NCBI RefSeq assembly: GCF_014851395.1
Contig: NW_024040040.1
Location: 12,761,403 to 12,825,402, forward strand
DNA from: Micropterus salmoides
Taxonomy: Eukaryota; Chordata; Actinopteri; Centrarchiformes; Centrarchidae
Reading direction: 5' to 3'
DNA length: 64,000 nt
In this document: piece by piece, positions 50,298 to 61,690 of the stretch
Layout: each line of letters opens with the position of its first letter
Numbering within the stretch: position 1 is the first letter of the stretch
The notes under the pieces: model-generated
The model's input: the letters and a program-made list of their open reading frames with translations, nothing else
Told to the model about the DNA's origin: nothing
Database searches by the model: none
Translations under genes and position numbers: made by a program

Positions 50298-53200
50298 TGA
50301 CTACAACACTAGTGCTTTGTTTCACAATGTTATATCTGCACTTTGAAGTGGTTAACAACCTTTTTTAGCTTTTGGCCTGTAAATTTACCTACTTACAATG
50401 TTGTAAATGACTATAAACTATAAGCAGTTGAACGAAGAGTATATTTTTTCATTTGGAAATATTTTGCAGGGCTTAAAGGGTAGACGTAGTTAGTATTTCA
50501 CAAGTGAAAAATCTAAGATAGGAGAAAAGTCTGAAAAAATATCGTGTGGAATGGCAGAATAACCAGCATCATGATTTCATCGTTAAGTTGGGTAACTTGT
50601 AGTAATAACATCATATGGTGAATTACCCTCTGATTCCCACCCTCGTTGGCTGAACATAGTTGTGTTGGAGTCATGTGGTTGTGTGCCGTATCAGGCTTGT
50701 GTGGATTTGTTGCAGTTTCTCAGCCTCTTTGGAGACCTAATGTGCCAAAGTATTTTCCGTGTTTGCAGCTTAATGGGTTGTTAGTGTTTTCTGCACAGAA
50801 AACACACTTTTGAATCCAGCCTATATTCTGGTTGCTGTGCTTTCTTATCTCCTGCGTTGTGTACAAGCTCTCATACAACCCTGTTTACATGGAAGCAAAG
50901 TCCTGCCCTTCATATCCCCACTATATTCCACTCTAAAACCTGCCTCAAATTAAAGTCACGACTTGGGTATGAACTACTTCATTCAGCATCACAGCCCACA
51001 TTTCCAGCTGATAACAAAGACTTGTTCGTCTGTATCACATTTCTGCCATTGTGGCCAAATCTCGCTCCCTGCAGTGCATTTCCACAGCATACATCTATTA
51101 TTTCTGCACTATGCCACTGCGATCAGATATGGCACATCCTTCCCGAAAATCCCCAACTTTAACCTTGTGAAAAAGCTTGCAGATTGAACTATCTCAGCAG
51201 TTCCCAGCATCTCTAAGCTGACAGAATGTCTTCATAGCAGTTCAGGGCTCCTCGGTGCACATGGATCTGTGCGTCATCCCAGTGTCTGACAGGCAAGAGC
51301 GCAGGCGCCCACACGTATGCGCACCAACACACATATACGAACGTACTCTCTAGTGAGAAGCAGGGGGCCAATTATGGGCTACTGTGACAGGGAACGGCTG
51401 TAGGGAAGTCAGTGTCCCCCCAGGCAGGCCACAGTGCACCCGGAATAATGCCAGCATGTCCACTGACAGTGATAGGAATCCTATGATACCTCAGTATGAG
51501 AAACAAAGGCACAATGGAAACCTTAAAGCTGTTGAGAAGCATATGTTGGCTGTGTTTTCTCAGCAGACCCATATAATCAGATTAAACCGAACTGCGCTGC
51601 GCTGTGCTCACTCGCCCACTCACTGTCTTTATTGAAATAAAAATTAGCCCATGTTTTTTCATGAGAATCTCATCTCTCCGTCTAAAATCGGGCCCAGTAT
51701 GTGTGAAAAATCTTCAATAGTGAGTCAAAAAATTTCAGGAAAAATGTTAGACAGAAACTTTGTATTAAGAAGCGAACTTTTAGAAACGTCTAACCTAAGC
51801 ATGATTCTTTACTAACACCCAAATATGATATAAAATTAGAACAATAGTGGCATCAGCCAAAAGTTGGCCTCCACTTTTTTGGTATCATTAATACTGTCTA
51901 ATACTTTGTTTGCTAGCAGAGCTTTTGCAATTATTATATAATTATTATTATTAATATGTCATGTGACTATTATTTCACAACCTGTAATAACAAAGAAACA
52001 TCATACTGTGGGTTAATTTTTAGTGCCTTTCCACACACCCTCATGATAACAGTTGCTGTCATTTTAAGCAGTATATTCACATTAACAGGTTATTACTGTA
52101 CTGCATTAACAGCATATTTAGGTCGAAGAATAGTTTTAAGGGCATGTTTTAATATTGTGCTCACTACACAACGTATGGACACTGGCAGAAAACATCAAGT
52201 GTGTACAAATAGTAAATTGAAAAAAGTAAGCACTTTTAGTTTCTGGAAAACAAAAATGCAAATACCATCTGGCCTCAAAGGGAGAAAAGTCTACATTTCC
52301 TAAAAAAATATGTACTGCTTATCTGGCATTACATTTTTATAATATTGCATCCAACCAAAGCATTAGCAAGTACTTCATTACTAAAATAAGTACTGGTCAC
52401 CAAGGTAAGACTCCTGTATTGGTTTATTTAGTTAAATGTATCAAATAAAATCAAGTTTAAAATCATGCCCTTCTTTAAAAAGATCTGCCAGTCTGTCTCA
52501 TGTTAAAGTCTGTGCTTATGTTTTAGTTTGATACTTATGTGCTTGACTTGTTGGCCTTAAATCATGATGATCCCATTATGACAAATGTGTTGGCTGCTCT
52601 GCTTTTCAGTCTGAATGGACAGTATGGATTCTAGAAAGAACATGGTTTATTTTCCCTGTTATTCGTTAAGAGGGACTCTCCACAGCTTAACTGAAATGTA
52701 ATGGTTACTTTAAGTGGCAGAAGTGGAATTAAATGAAAGCTTAACATTGGCACACAGATACATTCATATAGTGTACACACACACAGAGGCTCCGTTGGAA
52801 GTCCAAAAATAGGAGACAGTTTTCTTTAAAATACACCATGCATTGAAGGCATTTGTTTTACAAGATGCCTCATAGCTTATTAAATGCACACAAATGTCCA
52901 TACTGCGTTCATTTAAAATGCATCTTATCAGTGATATTGCAATAGGCAGATGGGTGCAGAAGGTGGTTTATTGGGTGAGTAACTGTATTTTGACATCAAT
53001 TCAAAGTGTTGGGAATGATGCCAAGACATGTGAGGCGGCAACAAGTGAGCAGGCTCCAAATCCCGTCCACCCCCCTGCTTAATTATCTTTACATGCCAGA
53101 GGAAATAAATTACTCTCCTCCTCAAGATTAATAATATTGCTTTGTGTGGTTTTGGGCTAGAAGTTGTGGAATAATGAATAGTAAAAAGCCTCATGTTGGC

Positions 53201-55077
53201 GCTGGATTGATGGTGAAGTTGGAGCAATTTTGGGCTGTCAGAGAACCTTTTCAAAGTTTTGATGAAGTAATTCACTTACAACTCAGCAAGGTTTCAGCTT
53301 TACTTGTAGTGCTTCAAGAAAACATTCACTTATACAGTTACAAAATAGCTGTTCAAGTTTGGCAGCTGTATACTTTATTTTTTTATTTTTTTGTGGATAA
53401 ATGGCCAAACAGGCATCATGATATTTATGTCCAGATATTTTCAGTGGAGCTACGATAACAATGGACTGCACAAACATTTACAGCTCAGAATGCAAAGTGC
53501 AGTGTTGCTTTCCCCACTCAGTGTTTTGCACCTACATTCGGTCATCATACAGGGACAAATCCACAGTAGAAGATACCAATTCCTTTACCGACAGTAGACT
53601 CAAAAGCCCAGAATGCAATGTAGTCACCCCTCACCTTTTCTTAGGCAGAGAAAACCTCTCCTCCTCCACTTATGCTATCACTGCTGCTCTGTCCACCCAC
53701 AATTATAACCCACAGCTGAACACAAAATGCTCGAGCTACATGTTTACCTGTATGGTATTACAAGAAGGAAAAGTGAAAAGAAGATGCAGGCATAGTTGAT
53801 GAAAAATGTAAGTATGTAGTAAACGTTTCAGACTGATTATAATATAATAAAATACTCAATGGGTAAACTCTTAAAAACCTAGATAAAAAACAATATTTGG
53901 ATGAAAAATAAAAGACTGGGCTTACGTAGGCTGCAGGAAACAGTTGAAGAATGTGATGACATGCCTCAATATTTTTGCTAAAATCAGCATATCATAGCTC
54001 ATCACATTTGGGCCTTTCATAATTTGGATATAACGTCATAAGAATTGTTGTAAGTGTAGGGCAAGTCAACAAACAGAATACTTGATTGCCCTAAATTTTG
54101 TAAGGATATCATTGTGCATGGATCCGACTCACTGCATGCACAATTGAAATAATCCCCACAGTTTGAAAGATAATATTTTACATTTTCCTATGAAGGAAAG
54201 CCAGTGAGTCTGAAAACAAAGAGGGCAATATCTCCTGGCTACCAGTAAAATTAACATGAAATTAAAGGGAAGTAGCTTATCTAACATATTGCATTCTGTG
54301 AACATTTTGTAAAGTTTTAAATTCAAAATTGGAACTTTGTACACAGCCGTGTTTCTAGTGACAAATAGGCCTTTCCCAATTGCACAAAGAGCTGTGTATG
54401 TGGGCGCAGCGGTAGCTGACAGCTCCAGCGCCCACTGCTCCTTCATCTGCAGCCGCTGGCATGGAGTCCCCTGTCACTGAAGCCACCCAGCTCCCAGGGA
54501 CAGGGCACACATTTGTTCCTCTCTCAACCAATCACAGCAAGGCTTCACCCTCTGCCTCCCCTGTTTATTCTCATGTATATCTTTGTCTGTTGGTGTTTCC
54601 TATCCAGACACCGCATCTTGTCTAATTTGTGTCATCTGGCCTTCTTGGTGACCCCCTTAACACACAGTCCTTTGCTTTTCTGAAAGCATCCCTTGCCCCC
54701 CCTCCTTTCTTGCAGGTTAAACTGCCTGTTGTAGACCCTGCAGAGCTCTACTGTATGTTTGTCCTCGTTGCACTGTGCAGACCTCTATTCAATCAATATA
54801 TATTCCTGCTTCAGCGATCCCCCCCAAAGTGCGCCCTGCTGCTCTCTCTGGTAATGGAAATGTTTTTTGAGTGGTATTCCAAGGCCACTGTGGGTAGCTT
54901 AAACTAACAATGTGTATGCAGTGCGTCAGCAATGGGGATGTGTTGACAACTTACAAGACACTTGAATTGTTCATTTTGTTCCCTCACAAGTAGGTACCAA
55001 CAATAAATATAATGATAATATTGTGTAAATCCCGTGTTTTTTCCCCTTAAACCTGAAATATGTCATTGTTTAGGCCA

Positions 55078-55480
55078 CTTAGTGGCAGCAGAAACATGTT
55101 TTTGAAACAATATTGACATATCAGCTTTTAAGTTGATATGGCATTCATTTGGAGTCAAGCTTCTGGCTACCTTGCATAAGTAAATTCAATATTCACTCTC
55201 CTTGTAGCTCTGTTTTTGGTCTCAAGGAAACTCCTGAGGGAAATATCTGGCTCTTAAGCTCCTAAATGCACCACTATGATCACCAGCTAGCCGCTAACTT
55301 TGTCTGCTGTTTGGGGCTGGGCACAGTGGGTTTTATTTGGCTATCTGTTGCTATGCTAGTAGTAAGGCTGGCAACAGTAATGTTGTGGGCTGCAGCAAGA
55401 CAATGAGCTGAAAGACACCTATAGTAAAAGGCTCTTTGTAGAGATGTGGGAAACTGCAGAATCTAGCGATAATACTCTGT
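55078..55480. mobile_element. Possible teleost dispersed repeat
   Basis: Phrases such as cttagtggcagcagaaacat, ctcctgagggaaatatctgg, then ctcttaagctcctaaatg, and gagctgaaagacacc followed by gggaaactgcagaatc recur, as I remember, in many teleost genomic sequences. I cannot define termini or target duplications, so class and limits are uncertain. Confidence 0.35.
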
Positions 55481-56504
55481 GGGTTTATCACTTGATTCAT
55501 TGGTCAAGTATTGGTATAAGTTATAAAAGAATAACAAAATAATCTAATAATATTTATTAACATAAAGAATGATACGACAAATTAAAGGAAGAGCGATCAG
55601 TTTGAAATGGTTTGGGGGGTTTGCTGCTATAAACTGCAGCATGCTTGCTCAATACTGGACCAATCCCAATTAGTCACCTAGACACAGAAACATGGGAAAA
55701 CAGGGTCCTGGATGAAAAGTACATCTTCAGTAGAATGTCCTTGTATTTTAGTGCTTGGAAGTGTTCCATCTTTAATGCATTAACCTCTTTGGATTAAGCT
55801 AAAGGGGTCGGTGGTCCATTTATGCTCGCTGTAATTGCTTCCTAAATGGCCTAGAGTCAGAAATTTTCATTTTCTTCAACAGCTCACTTTCTTAAAGGCA
55901 GTGTGCAGCTGCAAATGTCAGATAATAAAGTATATAGATGCCAGATAAGACTAGAGGAGTGAAAACACAGGACTTTTAGCTTGAAGCATACTGGAGGAAA
56001 ATGATAACCTCACCTAAACTGACCGCAAATGAGCCAAAATCATACTTCAGGTGAGTAAGGGCTCACTTGTTTTCAGCTGTTGTTTTTGTGCACTTATATC
56101 TATTTGTGCTTTTTAACGTGTCATCCTGAAAACATATATATTTGTAGATTTATAAGAGTGTGTCTTTTTGAGCTACTTAACATTGCCCGAGGAAAACATT
56201 TTCCATGAATATTTTTCTCCAAGCTTTGAGCAGCTTTCTCATGGCTCTGCAGACATATTGGAGTGGGCGGCTGTGCAAACATCAGGACGCGGCGGGTCTC
56301 AGCTGTCCAAATGACAGTCACACATTTACTTTCTGTGACAGTCACACGCTTAACGCAATCTGAGTTACACTGATGCATCCTCGAACACAGACAGAACATG
56401 CGCAGTCACTCCACTGACAGTCTCAGTTATCCATTTTGACCTGATGTGCTTGCACTAAGCTCTTCCTCCAGCACTTAAGTCTCCATAGGCCACTTCACAC
56501 AGTA

Positions 56505-56508
<4 letters not shown>

Positions 56509-56568
<60 letters not shown>
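56509..56568 (+). repeat. (TA)26 microsatellite followed by (CA)4
   Basis: A pure TA run from 56509 to 56560 passes into cacacaca. It is the longest AT-only dinucleotide tract in the window and is likely to be variable. Confidence 0.95.
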
Positions 56569-58411
56569 GGGTTTGCTTTAACAAAAAGAAGGTTGTCTGC
56601 TACATAATGTTGCAATCTGGACAGATAGAAACTTGTCAGAAAAATATTCTTGTAACCCCAGACAACACCCAGGGGTGCTCTCATCTCTTAACTTCTAATC
56701 AAAAAGTGTGCACTTTTAAGTGTGCAGTCGGACTGCAGTGAATAACGTGAAACCTGTTCTCATTGGTTTTTGCCTGCTGTTTTCCTGGCTTGTTCTCTAT
56801 AGACTTCTGACTGGAATATTTCGAGAATAATGTCTTTATATATATATAATATTTAGTGATATAAGGCAATTTGTTGCCATGGTGCTGTGGCTGTAATGCA
56901 TTCTATGAAAAGAAATAAACATGCTAGTGAATATTTGAAATGATTGCAGCTTCACTTTATCTGTACTAAAGCAGCACAAGCAGATACTGACTTCAGTCTC
57001 CAATGAATTTGCATTTGGGAGTCGCTTTCTGTTGTTTTAGTGTTTACATTTTCTTTCCAAAAGGTATTCTACATCTTGTAGAAGTAGACGGATCTCCATT
57101 TATACAGGTCTCAAACATTGGAGTAGCTCAGACCACACCACATCGTTTCATAATATACAGCTGCTGCTGGTGGTGCGTCTACTGTTGTTTCCTCCACTTC
57201 TAGATGCATAGATTCACTTTAACTTGTTGCTGGAAATCAAACTGGCTCAATTTGCAGGGTTGTCGGCTGCCCACACAAAATAAATTGAGAATGATTCCTT
57301 GAAAATGTGCACACAACTACACAACAGTGTCTTTGTTCTTTAGACTGAGCAACCATTCTGTGGTTTCCAGTGGTAAACCTCAATTGACTTGCAGCTTCTT
57401 TTCTCACATTCATCAGCCGGCCTGAAAATTTCAGCTGGAAAAGCCAAGATTACCTTGTTTGCAAACATGTACCAGAGCCTTAAAATACTGTTTTAATTTT
57501 GTCCCCCAAATCCCCAATATGTCAATTTACCTGTCCTTTCTTAGACATCAATGTTTGCCAGTGAGCTGACTGTGCTTCCTTTTCTCAGCTAGGTTTAACT
57601 AAAGCAGTCACATCATTTCATCCTCCAGAGCAGCCCCGTCTCTGAGAAATGTTTAAATAACTCAAACTCCAGTCTGTCAGATGTTTATTTTGAAATACAT
57701 CCATCAAGGCTCGGTCCCTTCCTCTGCGCTTCAGTTTATTTTCTTCTCCATTCACAGGTTCATCCTTGCAGCGCCAGACACACTGACAATCTGCACTGCT
57801 GATTTAAAGTAACTCACTCTTACTTCTCTACAAGAGATTTTTTCAGTATATCTCAGCTGGGAATAGTTGCATCGGCAACCGATACATCTAGTATATCAGA
57901 AACATCAGTATTAACGTATTAACACATACACAAAAACCCTTAGTCTTCAATCTTGAGACCTCATTTTTGGACTTGTAATGCTCGGACACTGGATCATATA
58001 TTTTCTGATTTGATCATACCCTGTACCAGCATATTGTGTTTGTTTTGATGTGAGATATATGCTATATGTTTTCTGTCTGGTCTTTAAACAGATGACTTAC
58101 TGATTTAGAAATCATTGTTCTGCATCAATGCATGGCATGAGAGCAATGTGTTGTACACTGTAAGGGAAAGCTGGCATCCTATTTACCTGTTTTAATTTTT
58201 TTTTTATCTTTGGAGGGAAAGGGACCACAAGTGGACAGCATGGCTTAAATTAACCATTGCTGCACCATCTGAAGGGCAGGATAAAAGCTTTTGATAGAGT
58301 TTCTGTTGGCTAATGCATCAAACACACAAGCAGATTGACTAAATTTATTTAAGAAGTTTAACTGAATAATACAAATGTGATTAAGTTGTCATTTTGAACT
58401 CTGACCCTTAG

Positions 58412-58615
58412 TTCACACTGACAACAATTAACCCTGGGTTTACTCCATTTTCAGAAGATAACCCTGTAAAAATTGGGGCCAGCTCTACTTGGAACAAAGC
58501 CATAGGTTAGAATCAGGTTTAACCTGCTTTGGATTTGTGAAACAGTTGTTAACCCAGGGAGATCCACAGTGTGGGCCAACAGGAACCCTGGGTAAGCACA
58601 ACATTGTGCAGTGAA
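58412..58615. mobile_element. Possible degraded MITE
   Basis: The left end, ttcacactgacaacaattaa then ccctgggtt, and the reverse complement of the right end, ttcactgcacaatgttgtgc then ttacccagggtt, are imperfect inverted repeats. Further AACCCAGGG-like motifs occur inside. It resembles teleost MITEs rich in AACCCGGGGTT. No target duplication is evident. Confidence 0.35.
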
Positions 58616-58932
58616 AGAGCTCCCATTCATGATACCATTGTGCAGTTCTAAGGTGTATTTTTATTTAAAAAATGTGTACTCTTGTTTATACAGTCACATG
58701 ATTTGGCCTATAAACTGTTCAAATGCCTAGTTATAAATATATTTTCGAAATGTGGATACATAATGCATTACCTGCTTAAGAACATGCAATTGCAACAGCA
58801 GAATAGAAATGGAGGCACAAATAGAGGCCTGTTGAGCTGTTTGTGAGACAGAGATAGACTGGCACTAGCTTTGGGGAAGGCTTCCTGTCGTGCAGATTGG
58901 TTCCAGTCTGCTAGAAAACCAATATGAAGTTT

Positions 58933-59150
58933 TGGGGCAGTGATAGCCTAATGGAAAGGGAAGCGTATTTGTGGTTAAAAGAGTAGCGTTTTCAAATCCC
59001 CAAAGCATGAGGCAAATTCTGCATGTGAGAACTGAAAGAAACCCGAACTGCATATTCCCCCCGTATACCTCAGACAATTATACCTCCAAGCTGCTCTCGA
59101 GCAAGGCATTTAACCTCAGTGGCACTAGTGGCTGATATTGAAAGACTGTA
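58933..59150 (+). mobile_element. Degenerate tRNA-derived SINE
   Basis: The segment has an A-box-like part, agtgatagcctaatggaaag, and a B-box-like part, gttttcaaatcccc, about 50 bases later, followed by agcatgaggcaaattctg. Further on is the ctcgagcaaggcatttaacc motif typical of teleost SINE bodies. It is decayed and its ends are not clear. It is not a functional tRNA: no cloverleaf can be closed. Confidence 0.5.
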
Positions 59151-61658
59151 GCAGTAGTGCGTCTCTCTACAGAAACTCTGCCAGGCTGTCGCTTTGAATG
59201 AAAGAGTGTTGTTAGTCAACCTGCCTGCCTAACTAAAGTTTAGACGGTAGCAGTGGACTGTCACTCCAGGTTTCTTACAGGCAAGTAGTTTATTAGCTGT
59301 GCTAATGCCTTTCTTGTTGATAAGCTATTCTGTTCACCTGGGAAAAGGGCAGCTGTCAAACAACTGTGATAATATACTCTATATTTAGTGACATGGCTTC
59401 AACATCAGAGACTGTGTTTGCGTCTTGCCTCCTACCAACAGTCACCTTTACACAGCCACAACCTCTTTCTAACCTCAGTCAGATAGGTTTAAATGCCTAA
59501 ACTTATCCAGACCACAACCATAGGGGTGTCAGATAGGAATAAGCTCATATGAGCCATTTATGTAATGGTCTCATGAGTATTATAAATAAGCAGTGAGAAA
59601 TAGAAAGTGATTAGCAATATGTATTGAGGGTAGCAACACTCAACAATTTTGGCCCTTGGACTGCATGAAGCATCTTCATTAGTTAGTGCAAACATTAAAA
59701 CTGTGACTTTGCCTGAGGATTTCTGATACCAGCTCATTCACAGACTCTCAGGGCAAACCCAGCGTCCATCACAGTGATCAGGGAACCCGGACAAATCAGG
59801 ATTGTCAGCTAGCTCCATATGCTCCACACAGCTGTTTCTAATTGAACCACCAAACCGGTGAACCCATCACTGTCTCAGCCACTACCACCATCTATCCAGC
59901 CTGCTGGCTGTCTGTCTGTCAGTCCAGAGAAGAGAGTGAGACAAGCTGTGACTCTAGCATATGCCCTGTTTCTCCATGCATTTTTAGATAGGCCAGACAC
60001 TGAAGCTAACGCGCATTAGCTGTGTTTATACCACAGAAAGGGCACAAGTCGCAGAAGGTCAAGACAGTAAGTGGCCTGATGGAAGTGTCACTCTGGGGAA
60101 ATTGCATTCTTGCGTTGGTGGAGGGTCAAAAATGTTGTCTGGCAAATTCGTTCTGATAGCCCTAACTTGGAGAGATAATGTGTGAGGAGGCAGGGAGATG
60201 GTGGGAAAGGAGGGTGGACTGCAAATGCAGAGAATCATAAATCTTTCCTTTGATCACAGATAAAGATGTGGGTGGATTTGTTGTCTCTGCCAGCACGCCT
60301 TTGGAAGTGTGTCATGTCATTTGCCGCATGCCTCCCTCCTCCTGACAGTCAGTTCTCGGGCGGTCTTGTCTCTCTGCATTGTTATCTTCTCCACTATGAA
60401 ACAAATGGATGAGACTGGCTTTTAAAAAAAGTGATGTCAAAACAACACTCTTTTCATGTTACTTTTGTAGCGTTGACCGTTTGATGAGTTCGGGATCCTT
60501 TTGTCGAGATCCCAACTAGCCCTTCAGAATGCTGGGTGTGCTTACCCTTTTATCCTTTTATCCAAACTCTTTCCACGCTAACAAAGGGTGAAGTCAAAGG
60601 CAAGTGGACACCATCCCCATGACGAATCCTGCTGTGAATGAAACTTGAGGGCTTCACAGTGAGACCTGCTATAATAAGCAGAGAAGGCACATGGTTTTTC
60701 CTGGTGCTGGAGCAATTTTATTTGCAGCATAGACTTCACCGTAGACTCATAGTTCCAACAGCCAGTCGATAGTAGCAATAACCAAGGGATACAAACGCAG
60801 GTACAAATGGTCAAATGGTACCTTATTGCATTTTGAAAATGTAATAAAATGGAAAGAATCCTTCATCGAGCATGTTTTTTTTCACACCAACTTCCATTTC
60901 GTCATCATCCCACAACACATAATTAAATGAATGAATAAATGTTGCACAACTTGTAAGATAGAAATAAATACTTGTATTTTTCTCCAAACAAAGAAAGCAT
61001 AACCTTTAACTGACAGCAGAATCATACAGCGTCTTTGACCTATGTGTTAATACAAAGTGTTTAATGCTCATTCACTCATTTTTATGTGCATTCCCAGGAA
61101 TATTTTTCAGGTTAACTGACATTCTGGTGTTGTTATGACACTTGGACCCTTTACAGCACACGTAATATATTTGAAGCTCTGTCTGTTACATAACCCGGGA
61201 TACTGTATGCTGCTTTGGGTATGAGCCTGAGATAATCTAAAAGACTTAACAATGCATCTGTCTTGTTAGTGTTCCGCTCACTGCCACGCAATCCGTCATT
61301 TTTTTGTGTAAGAGAAAAGGACAAACGCTTGCGGTCCCATATGCTCCAGGATCACACAGAAGCAGAGTGAAGACAGTAACCATTACGATCATATTAGATT
61401 CCATTATAGTTTGTCTGACGGGGCACTCAGGGCCACAAGCTGCAATTAAACTCGAAATAAAATATTATTTTCCATCCTCTCTGTGTGCAGTGGGAGGAAT
61501 CCAAATTCTTTTAGTAATGCCTCATTTAGGATCCACAGTTTTCCCATTTGGGCACTTGGACTCATTTAGGACAGCGACACCCATCCCGTAGCTGTGGTCT
61601 TCAGCAGTAAAGCCCAGTGTGTCAGATTGCAGGCCTCATTTAAGGTTGGACAATGGCT

Positions 61659-61687
<29 letters not shown>
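61659..61687 (+). repeat. (GT)n microsatellite
   Basis: About 14 TG units, ending in tatgcac. Confidence 0.9.

Positions 61688-61690
<3 letters not shown>

Larger units (their letters stand above)
49746..50311. mobile_element. Nonautonomous hAT-type MITE (TAGTGTTGTAGT ends)
   Basis: The element is 566 bp. It begins TAGTGTTGTAGTACAGTCTTGG and ends GGTCTTGACTACAACACTA, giving a perfect 12 bp terminal inverted repeat. It is flanked by perfect 8 bp direct repeats, gtgctttg, at 49738-49745 and 50312-50319, which indicates hAT-superfamily transposition. Both subterminal regions are packed with GGTCTTGGTCTC / GGTCTCGACTCG units. The central ~300 bp is unique AT-rich DNA without coding capacity. Confidence 0.92.

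Noticed and set aside
50134..50358. Minus-strand frame with QDQDQ and KTKSRPRP runs
   Set aside because: It comes from the GGTCTTGGTCTTGAC subterminal repeats of the hAT MITE.
58933..59010. Possible tRNA gene
   Set aside because: A- and B-box-like sequences exist but no acceptor stem or anticodon arm pairs; it is a SINE head.
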